5,578 nucleotides of DNA, taken from the NCBI GenBank assembly GCA_007117255.1, contig SKGU01000215.1, forward strand, positions 1 to 5,578, written 5' to 3'. The notes under the pieces are model-generated. The model was not told the origin of the DNA, made no database searches, and saw nothing but the letters and a program-made list of their open reading frames with translations. The position numbers and the translations under genes are program-made. Positions 1 to 4,846 of this stretch are shown here, piece by piece. This DNA comes from Natronohydrobacter sp. Lineage in GTDB: Bacteria; Pseudomonadota; Alphaproteobacteria; Rhodobacterales; Rhodobacteraceae. Positions within the stretch are counted from its first letter, which is position 1, and each line of letters starts with the position of its first letter.

Positions 1-982
1 CCATCAGACAGATCGCCAGCACCATGTTGATTTCCGACAGCACTTTGACGCCGCCATCCAGACCGCGCAGCACTGAAATCAGCGCCAGCCCGGTGATGAT
101 GGCGATCAGGATGACCGAGAAAGTCACAGTGTCATTGATCCCGTCAATGCCGAAGACATAGCCGATACCTGCGGATGCCTGCTGCGCCCCGAAACCCAGC
201 GATGTGGCCAGCCCGAAGAGCGTGGCAAACACGGCAAGGATATCGATGATATGCCCTGGCCAGCCCCAGATCCGCTCGCCGAAGATCGGGTAGAAGATCG
301 ACCGCACGGTCAGTGGCAGACCCTTGTTATAGGCAAACAGCGCAAGGCTCAGGGCAACCACTGCGTAAATCGCCCATGGGTGCAGGCCCCAGTGATAGAT
401 CGTGGCGGCCATCGCGGTCAGGCGCGCGGCCTCGACTGTGGCAGGGTCGGCCAGCGCGCCATCCACGATGCCGATATCACGGCTCAGCGGTTGATCGCCC
501 CACGGCGTGCCGAAGTAATAGGCAGGCTCCAGCACCCCGAAGAACATCAATCCGATACCCATGCCAGCAGCAAACAGCATCGCAAACCAGCCAAGATAGC
601 TATAATCGGGCGTTGCATCTGCCCCACCGATGCGCACCTTGCCCAAAGGCGAGACCAGAATGCCCAGACAGACCAGCACGAAGATATTGGCCGCCATCAG
701 CAGGAACCAGTCAAAGGTCGATGTCAGATAGCCGCGCATAGCGCCGAGGGCTGGACCGACCGAGTCCTGAAAAGCCAGTGTGATGATGACAAAAGCCACC
801 ACGACAATCCCTGAAATCGCAAAGACCGGGTTGTGAATATCCAGCCCGAAGGGCCCGATTTTCGGTGTTATGTTGTCTTGACCGATCTCGTAATCGGTCT
901 CGATGATATCGGACGCACCCTCAGGTTCTGGCAGCGCTTCTTCCGCTGCATCCTCAGGGGTGTTGTCTTCGAGATTCGACAT
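1..982 (-). CDS. BCCT-family (betaine/carnitine/choline-type) transporter, C-terminus cut by window edge
   Basis: Secondary transporter of the inner membrane for trimethylammonium or related osmolytes; the substrate (betaine, choline, carnitine, DMSP, ectoine) cannot be read from this part. Reading the reverse strand from the ATG at 982-980 gives 327 open codons to the left edge. The first 40 residues hold 13 Asp/Glu and no Lys/Arg, followed by hydrophobic segments. Family landmarks: residues 138-153 read AAGMGIGLMFFGVLEP, the glycine-rich TM3 stretch of Na+-coupled members such as BetP. Residues 196-206 read YHWGLHPWAIY, with W198, W203 and Y206 spaced like the TM4 aromatic residues W189/W194/Y197 of BetP. 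NKGLPLTVRS follows at 219-228 and GAQQASAGIGYVFG at 265-278. A Shine-Dalgarno GGGAGA lies 5 nt before the ATG. It sits 51 bp downstream of the usp gene on the same strand with no terminator visible between, so co-transcription is likely. Roughly half the protein is missing, including later substrate-site residues. Confidence 0.93.
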   Translation of the reverse strand, partial: MSNLEDNTPEDAAEEALPEPEGASDIIETDYEIGQDNITPKIGPFGLDIHNPVFAISGIVVVAFVIITLAFQDSVGPALGAMRGYLTSTFDWFLLMAANIFVLVCLGILVSPLGKVRIGGADATPDYSYLGWFAMLFAAGMGIGLMFFGVLEPAYYFGTPWGDQPLSRDIGIVDGALADPATVEAARLTAMAATIYHWGLHPWAIYAVVALSLALFAYNKGLPLTVRSIFYPIFGERIWGWPGHIIDILAVFATLFGLATSLGFGAQQASAGIGYVFGIDGINDTVTFSVILIAIITGLALISVLRGLDGGVKVLSEINMVLAICLM

Positions 983-1033
983 GCGTGTCTCCCGTTTTGT
1001 TGTTTTCGACCGTAACTCAGGTGGGGCCGCCGG

Positions 1034-1447
1034 TCAGCGCACCAGAAACACCGAAGCCTCGCTATGCGCCGCGATCGTGTCACCATGCCCAGCCCAGATG
1101 TAATCCGTGACATTGGGTGCGTGGGTCTGCATGATCACCAGATCGCCGCCAAGGTCTTTGATCGCTGAAAGCAATGTCTTGTCAGTATCGACAGACGGAT
1201 CATGGCTGACATAGGCCTTGGCGCTGCTATTGAGCCCGTGCGCGGTGCCTTGCTCTGCGGCAAAGGCATCAAGTTTGCGCTCGAACTCCTGCGGTGTATG
1301 CGCAACCGGGCTTGGTGCAGACCCGGTGACACCGACAAAGCAGATTTCTGCGTTGAAATGCGTCGTCAGATCAATTGCGATCTTCAGCGCTTTTGCGAGT
1401 TGGTCGATATGTGTCAGATCGACCGGAAAAATAACTTTCCGATACAT
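1034..1447 (-). CDS. universal stress protein, UspF/UspG-like single domain
   Basis: A 137-residue single-domain Usp, the usual length for the family, probably cytoplasmic. It opens MYRKVIFPVDL, like E. coli UspF/UspG (MYRTILVPID...), and ends with DLVIMQTHAPNVTDYI, then HSEASVFLVR, matching the UspF C-terminal layout (IIIASHRPDITTYLLGS, then RHAECSVLVVR). The start at 1447 is chosen over an in-frame ATG at 1708 because a strong GGAGGG lies 3 nt upstream, the N-terminus then fits the family, and the longer frame would run into the divergent SDR gene. The ATP-loop G-S that precedes the last helix in UspF is replaced here by A-G (segment WAGHGDT), so nucleotide binding is uncertain. It is the first gene of a probable two-gene unit with the BCCT transporter. 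By analogy with TeaD, a Usp encoded with the TeaABC ectoine transporter of Halomonas, it could modulate transport; that role is inference. Confidence 0.9.
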   Translation of the reverse strand: MYRKVIFPVDLTHIDQLAKALKIAIDLTTHFNAEICFVGVTGSAPSPVAHTPQEFERKLDAFAAEQGTAHGLNSSAKAYVSHDPSVDTDKTLLSAIKDLGGDLVIMQTHAPNVTDYIWAGHGDTIAAHSEASVFLVR

Positions 1448-1635
1448 GGTCCCTCCGTTGTTTTGGGGGCGTTTTGTCTTGATGGAGCGCCAAGCTAACA
1501 CGGACCTGTGAGTGGAATGCAACCCCTGCGGCGCGAAATGTCTCATTTGCGACATATCAATGTCGCCAAACGCCACTGGCTCTGGGATGCGTGCAATGCT
1601 AGCTGTCGGCTGTCTGGATAAACAGGGAGAACCAC
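1448..1635. promoter_or_regulatory. divergent promoter region between the usp-BCCT unit and the SDR gene
   Basis: These 188 bp must hold the promoters for two outward-facing transcripts. The ribosome sites are clear: GGAGGG before usp on the minus strand, and GGGAG at 1625-1629 before the SDR gene on the plus strand. The centre holds the 18-bp inverted repeat described separately. No convincing -35/-10 pair could be assigned. A minus-strand TTGCAT (1517-1522) about 17 bp from a TTAGC stretch is the best candidate for usp and is weak. Confidence 0.5.
1549..1566. promoter_or_regulatory. perfect inverted repeat, candidate operator (RegA/PrrA-like two-block form)
   Basis: GCGACAT-ATCA-ATGTCGC is a perfect palindrome with 7-bp arms and a 4-bp spacer. 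It is flanked by TTT on the left and, after one unmatched C, AAA on the right. Its centre is about 110 bp upstream of the usp start and 78 bp upstream of the SDR start. GCGAC-N8-GTCGC resembles the loose two-block consensus reported for the redox response regulator RegA/PrrA of Rhodobacter (GCGRC, variable gap, GNCGC). That identity is inference; another dimeric regulator could recognise it. A partial third copy, ATGTC at 1538-1542, lies just to the left. Confidence 0.5.
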
Positions 1636-2415
1636 ATGGAGCTGGGAATCGCCGGAAAACGCGCGCTTGTCTGCGCTTCGTCGAAGGGGCTGGGGCGTGG
1701 CTGCGCACGCGCCTTGGCCGCAGAAGGGGTGCATCTTGTTCTGAACGCCCGCGGGCGTGATGCGCTGGAACAAACAGCGGCCGAAATCCGTGACGCGTAT
1801 GGGGTCGAAGTCATAACGGTTGCTGCAGATATCACCACCGAGGACGGGCGCGCGCAGGTTTTGGCGGCCGCCGGGGATGTTGATATCCTTGTCACCAATG
1901 CTGGTGGCCCGCCGCCGGGGATGTGGAGCGACTGGACCCGCGACGATTTCGTCGCCGCGCTGGACGCCAATATGCTGACCCCGATTGCGCTGATGCAGGC
2001 TCTGATGCCGGGCATGATCGCGCGCGGCTGGGGGCGGGTGGTCAATATCACCTCTGGTTCCGTCAAGGCGCCGATCCCTGTGCTGGGCCTGTCCAACAGT
2101 GCGCGCGCAGGTCTGACGGGCTTTGTGGCGGGCACTGCGCGCCAGGTCGCGGGCAAGGGGGTGATCATCAACAACCTTCTGCCGGGCATCCATGACACCG
2201 ACCGCGCTGCGGCACTGGACGGGGGCGTTTCCAAGGCCGAAGGGATCAGTATGGATGAAGCGCGCAAGAAACGCGAAGCGACCATTCCGGCAGGCCGCTA
2301 TGGCACGGCAGATGAGTTCGGTGCAGCCTGTGCGTTCCTTTGCTCGCAGCATGCGGGCTTCATGGTCGGGCAGAACCTGTTGCTGGATGGCGGCGCGATC
2401 AACGCGACACTCTAG
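1636..2415 (+). CDS. SDR-family oxidoreductase-like protein with degenerate catalytic motifs
   Basis: A 259-residue classical-length SDR with a Rossmann fold, probably cytoplasmic. The cofactor motif reads VCASSKGLG (residues 12-20) where the family usually has TGxxxGxG, so the first Gly is Ala14. TNAGG (87-91) corresponds to the NNAG motif. ITSGS (138-142) carries the catalytic-type Ser140. Where YxxxK is expected, the sequence reads LSNSARAGLTGF (152-163); alignment on the following helix puts Ser153 at the Tyr position and Arg157 at the Lys position. The C-terminal MVGQNLLLDGG (243-253) is the normal SDR ending. GGGAG 6 nt before the ATG supports the start. A subgroup of ketoacyl-reductase-like SDRs with imperfect cofactor and catalytic motifs is known, so this need not be a dying gene: the frame is intact and ordinary in codon use. 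The reaction, if any, is unknown. It is divergent from usp-BCCT and 212 bp upstream of ihfB. Confidence 0.9.
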   Translation: MELGIAGKRALVCASSKGLGRGCARALAAEGVHLVLNARGRDALEQTAAEIRDAYGVEVITVAADITTEDGRAQVLAAAGDVDILVTNAGGPPPGMWSDWTRDDFVAALDANMLTPIALMQALMPGMIARGWGRVVNITSGSVKAPIPVLGLSNSARAGLTGFVAGTARQVAGKGVIINNLLPGIHDTDRAAALDGGVSKAEGISMDEARKKREATIPAGRYGTADEFGAACAFLCSQHAGFMVGQNLLLDGGAINATL

Positions 2416-2627
2416 CGATTATTCTGCGCGAATCATGCACCAAAGGTACTGTCGTGAATGTGTCGATATGTCGGGCATGACGGGCTGGTCTTGGCCCAAA
2501 GGCCGAAATGGCGCGCAAGTGGCTTGTTTTTGAGTATTTCTTCGCAAGCCATTTGCGCCTATAGTTGCGACATAAAAACAGGGGCCTGCCAAAAAGGCAC
2601 CCATCGGCGATCCGGGGGGATGACAAG
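2416..2627. other. 212-bp non-coding region between the SDR gene and ihfB
   Basis: No credible gene is present. It contains a weak hairpin (TTGGCC-CAAA-GGCCGAA near 2491-2507), the strong stem-loop at 2513-2558, a TATAGT at 2560-2565 that could be a -10 element for ihfB, and a copy of TTGCGACATA at 2565-2574. A small leader hairpin, TGCC-AAAAA-GGCA at 2587-2599, is bracketed by G and C runs. A purine-rich GGGGGGA at 2614-2620 serves as the ihfB ribosome site. No good -35 hexamer accompanies TATAGT. Confidence 0.5.
2513..2558 (+). terminator. 14-bp stem-loop upstream of ihfB (terminator-like, no U tract)
   Basis: GCGCAAGTGGCTTG (2513-2526) pairs with CAAGCCATTTGCGC (2545-2558) across an 18-nt T-rich loop. 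All 14 positions pair in a plus-strand RNA, one as G-U (2519-2552); in a minus-strand RNA that position becomes a C-A mismatch, so a plus-strand RNA structure is favoured. It sits about 100 bp after the SDR stop. There is no T run after the stem, so it is not a canonical intrinsic terminator. It could be a 3'-end stabiliser for the SDR mRNA, part of an ihfB leader, or a DNA-level site. Confidence 0.5.
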
Positions 2628-2915
2628 ATGATCCGTTCTGAACTGATCCAGATTATTGCGGATGAAAATCCGCATCTCTACCAACGCGACGTGGAGCGGA
2701 TCGTGAATACGGTCTTTGGCGAAATCACCGAAGCCCTTGCACGGGGTGAACGTGTTGAACTGCGCGGCTTCGGGGCGTTTTCCGTGAAGAAGCGGGACTC
2801 GCGCATCGGGCGCAATCCGCGCACAGGCGAGAGTGTCGCGGTCGAAGCCAAGGCCGTGCCCTTTTTCAAGACCGGCAAGCTGTTGCGGGACCGGTTGAAC
2901 GGACTGGAGGATTGA
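2628..2915 (+). CDS. ihfB: integration host factor subunit beta
   Basis: Nucleoid protein that pairs with IHF alpha and sharply bends DNA in replication, recombination and sigma-54 or redox-controlled promoters. At 95 residues it is close to E. coli IhfB (94). Landmarks: MIRSELIQIIADENP at the N-terminus, GERVELRGFGAFSV at 40-53 and GRNPRTGE at 61-68. Pro64 of the latter corresponds to the proline that intercalates at the DNA kink. VPFFKTGKLLRDRLN follows at 77-91. The ATG at 2628 is chosen because it gives the family N-terminus and has GGGGGGA 7 nt upstream; an in-frame TTG at 2565 would add 21 unrelated residues. RGFGAFS and the E/L pattern favour beta over alpha and HU. First gene of a tight plus-strand operon, with the next gene starting 6 bp after its stop. 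The rpsA gene that commonly precedes ihfB in proteobacteria is not here. Confidence 0.95.
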   Translation: MIRSELIQIIADENPHLYQRDVERIVNTVFGEITEALARGERVELRGFGAFSVKKRDSRIGRNPRTGESVAVEAKAVPFFKTGKLLRDRLNGLED

Positions 2916-2921
2916 AGCCCA

Positions 2922-3275
2922 ATGATGGCTTATCTGCGTTATGCTTTCGCCGCACTTGTTGCGGCAGTTTTTGTGATTGTCGCACTTGCCAACCGCGCGA
3001 TGGTCGAGGTCAAGATCCTGCCCGACACGCTGGCCGCGTTGTTTGGCTTCAATTTCAGCCTGTCGATGCCGCTATTCGTGCTCTTGGGCGTCGCGATCGG
3101 TGCGGGTCTTCTGTTGGGGTTCATCTGGGAATGGTTCCGCGAACATGGCATCCGGGCCGAAGCTGCGCGGCTGCGTCGCGAACAGGCGGCCATGCGCAGT
3201 GAGCTGAAGCGGGTGGAAAAGATCGCTCCGCAGGCGCGCAAGGACGATGTGCTGGCGCTGGTCGACGGGAGCTGA
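2922..3275 (+). CDS. LapA-domain (DUF1049) inner-membrane protein
   Basis: A 117-residue small membrane protein of the LapA/YciS type. Two hydrophobic segments are visible at about residues 7-23 and 46-69. Between them is a short periplasmic or external loop with the family-like ANRAMVEVKILP (22-34). A charged, Arg/Glu-rich helix at about 72-102 could form a coiled coil. In E. coli, LapA (YciS) works beside LapB in control of lipopolysaccharide synthesis; no lapB neighbour is present, so the role here is not established. The start is ATGATG at 2922/2925 with GGAGG inside the end of ihfB, about 11 nt upstream, and translational coupling to ihfB is likely. The following trpF starts 9 bp after its stop. 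The ihfB - LapA-domain - trpF order is, from memory, recurrent in Rhodobacterales. Confidence 0.87.
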   Translation: MMAYLRYAFAALVAAVFVIVALANRAMVEVKILPDTLAALFGFNFSLSMPLFVLLGVAIGAGLLLGFIWEWFREHGIRAEAARLRREQAAMRSELKRVEKIAPQARKDDVLALVDGS

Positions 3276-3284
3276 TCGGTTTCA

Positions 3285-3938
3285 ATGTCGTCACGGGTTG
3301 CAGTGAAAATCTGCGGGCTGACCAGTCCGCAGACTGTCGAATGGGCTGTTTCGGCGGGGGCGGCCTATGTCGGCTTCGTCAGCTTTCCCCGCTCGCCGCG
3401 CCATTTGTCGCATGATGAGATTGCGGCGCTGGCACAAGCTGTGCCTTTTGGCGTGGCCAAGGTCGCCTTGACTGTCGATGCTGATGACACCGCGCTCGAC
3501 GCCTTGCTTGCGGCAGCAGCCATTGATGTTCTGCAATTGCACGGCCATGAAAGCCCGACGCGGGTGGCCGAGGTCAAGGCGCGTTATGGCCTGCCGGTGA
3601 TGAAAGCTGTGGGGGTTGCCGATGCAGAGGATCTGGCAGCGCTCGACAGTTACCTGCCGGTGGCGGATATGATCTTGCTGGATGCAAAACCGCCCAAAGG
3701 GGCCGATCTTCCGGGCGGCAATGGGCTGGCTTTTGACTGGCGCCTGATTGAAGGACGGGACTGGTCAAAGCCCTGGATGCTGGCAGGTGGCCTGACGTCC
3801 GACACTGTGGCCGAGGCCATTCGATTGACTGGGGCGCGGCAGGTGGATGTCTCATCGGGTGTGGAAAGCGCGCCGGGCATGAAAGACCCGACGCGCATTG
3901 CCGCCTTCATCCGCGCGGCGCAGGCCGCGCGGGGTTAA
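3285..3938 (+). CDS. trpF: phosphoribosylanthranilate isomerase (tryptophan biosynthesis)
   Basis: Converts N-(5'-phosphoribosyl)anthranilate to 1-(o-carboxyphenylamino)-1-deoxyribulose 5-phosphate, the third step of the Trp pathway, in the cytoplasm. It has 217 residues, a normal length for this (beta/alpha)8 barrel. VKICGLTSP (7-15) carries the general base Cys10, and MILLDAKPP (129-137) carries the general acid Asp133. LQLHGHE (83-89), GGNGLAFDW (144-152), LAGGL (166-170) and VDVSSGVE (187-194) are the remaining active-site and phosphate-binding loops. The frame is intact and all key residues are present. GGGAG lies about 12 nt before the ATG, inside the end of the preceding gene. It ends the plus-strand operon; its stop faces the convergent DUF4394 gene across 7 bp. 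trpB, which often follows trpF, is not adjacent. Confidence 0.96.
   Translation: MSSRVAVKICGLTSPQTVEWAVSAGAAYVGFVSFPRSPRHLSHDEIAALAQAVPFGVAKVALTVDADDTALDALLAAAAIDVLQLHGHESPTRVAEVKARYGLPVMKAVGVADAEDLAALDSYLPVADMILLDAKPPKGADLPGGNGLAFDWRLIEGRDWSKPWMLAGGLTSDTVAEAIRLTGARQVDVSSGVESAPGMKDPTRIAAFIRAAQAARG
3911..3932. terminator. GC-rich hairpin at the trpF 3' end, candidate two-way transcript end
   Basis: CCGCGCGGC (3911-3919) and GCCGCGCGG (3924-3932) form a perfect 9-bp stem around a GCAG tetraloop, in the last codons of trpF. Being symmetric, it can form in RNA from either strand and lies just where two convergent genes meet. No T run follows on either side, so intrinsic termination is doubtful. 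The codons encode an Ala/Arg-rich tail, so the palindrome could also arise from GC-rich codon choice. Confidence 0.35.
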
Positions 3939-3945
3939 GGCAGGC

Positions 3946-4719
3946 TCAGTCCATTGCAGGCATGACGGTAATGTCGCGCAAGGTCACGTCCAGCCCATCG
4001 ATTTCCCATGAATTCGTGACCATGCCTTCAGCCAGCGAAATCGTGTGCAAACCACCATTGGCCGCGATCCAGCCCGTGTTCATGCCCTCAGCATCGGTGA
4101 CGATATCAAAGGCAATCGGGCCGTCCAGCATGACGCCAAGCTCTCCGATCATGACATTGGTGCCATCATTCGGGGCGGTTTGCTGAAGCAGGGCGGAACG
4201 CTCGGTATCGATATTGAACATCGAGGTCGAGTCAGGCCGCCCGAAGCTGTTGGAATAGGCCGTACCGCCGACCATGGGCGTGCCCATCGCATCATCTTCG
4301 AAATGCAGCTCGCCATCCACCATCGCTTCGCCTGTCGACAGGTTGATGCGGTGGTTGGTTGTGCCAGACATGAAACGCAGGGCATCGGCGGCGGGATTGA
4401 TGTCCACGATCACCGCATCACCGTCAGTGATATCCATGCCTGCGCTCATCTCGACGATCAGTTCCCAGGAGCCGGTTGCGGCATCCAGCGCGACAACTTC
4501 AAAGTCTTGCGTGACAGCGATCAACTGATCTGTCGCGGGGCGATAATCAATGCCGTGCAGGCGGCCATCGTAATCGACGTCCTGCATGCCTGTCACCTGA
4601 CCTGTTTCCAGATCAATCATGACCAGCGTTCTGTCGCCGGCAAGGCCAATAGCTGTATCAGCAAGCACCGGGGCGGTCATCAGCGCGGCAAGACTGGCGG
4701 AAACTGCAAGGGTTTTCAT
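3946..4719 (-). CDS. exported DUF4394-type protein
   Basis: A 257-residue predicted secreted or periplasmic protein of unknown function. The N-terminus MKTLAVSASLAALMTAPVLA is a signal peptide with an A-P-V-L-A type cleavage site before Asp21. The mature part resembles DUF4394 beta-propeller-like repeats. GIDYRPATDQLIAV (56-69) matches the family pattern GIDFRPATGQLYAL, and VDINPAADALRFMSG (105-119) with NHRINLSTGE (122-131) matches FDFNP...RVVS...NLRLNPDTG. A late ELGVMLDGPIAFDI (193-206) resembles the family's repeated G-V-x-x-x-x-x-GFDI block. It is rich in Asp/Glu. The start at 4719 is chosen over the in-frame ATG at 4884 because it begins the signal peptide and has GGAG 8 nt upstream; the upstream extension would overlap the preceding gene. 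It lies downstream of the NsrR-like gene on the same strand. I do not know a function for the family. Confidence 0.83.
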   Translation of the reverse strand: MKTLAVSASLAALMTAPVLADTAIGLAGDRTLVMIDLETGQVTGMQDVDYDGRLHGIDYRPATDQLIAVTQDFEVVALDAATGSWELIVEMSAGMDITDGDAVIVDINPAADALRFMSGTTNHRINLSTGEAMVDGELHFEDDAMGTPMVGGTAYSNSFGRPDSTSMFNIDTERSALLQQTAPNDGTNVMIGELGVMLDGPIAFDIVTDAEGMNTGWIAANGGLHTISLAEGMVTNSWEIDGLDVTLRDITVMPAMD

Positions 4720-4846
4720 AAGTAAGCTCCATTGGTTATTGGCCTTTTCAGACCGGTGCCAAGGGAACGGTTGATAACGCGCAGAAGTTTCGAAAAACGT
4801 GATAACGCTTTCGTGTACGGTCCGGGACGCGCGTTCTGGCGCTGTG
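4720..4846. promoter_or_regulatory. intergenic region with paired 9-bp repeats before the DUF4394 gene
   Basis: A 127-bp gap between the nsrR-like stop and the DUF4394 start. TGATAACGC occurs twice as a direct repeat (4772-4780 and 4800-4808, 28 bp apart), and a palindromic TTTCGAAA (4788-4795) lies almost midway between. On the minus strand TTGGCA (plus 4757-4762) and AATAAC (plus 4735-4740) are 16 bp apart and could be a sigma-70-type promoter, but this leaves a very short leader. The gap and these elements suggest the DUF4394 gene has its own promoter and may be only partly linked to nsrR. I see no terminator hairpin. Confidence 0.35.

Noticed and set aside
251..814. 187-residue plus-strand open frame
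   Set aside because: Lies antisense within the well-supported BCCT gene and its translation has no family-like features; rich in His/Arg/Gln as is typical of shadow frames in GC-rich DNA.
1448..1708. N-terminal extension of the Usp frame up to 1708
   Set aside because: The extension is Arg/Pro/Ser-rich, unlike any Usp, overlaps the divergent SDR gene, and a strong ribosome site supports the start at 1447.
1543..2352. 269- and 228-residue minus-strand frames opposite the SDR gene
   Set aside because: Long but fully antisense to a clear SDR; composition is that of complementary-strand codons with no recognisable domain.
2565..2627. TTG start giving a 116-residue ihfB product
   Set aside because: Adds 21 residues not found in IHF beta; the ATG at 2628 gives the standard N-terminus and has a purine-rich ribosome site.
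4045..4725. 226-residue plus-strand frame opposite the DUF4394 gene
   Set aside because: Antisense to a gene with a signal peptide, ribosome site and family motifs; the frame itself shows none of these.
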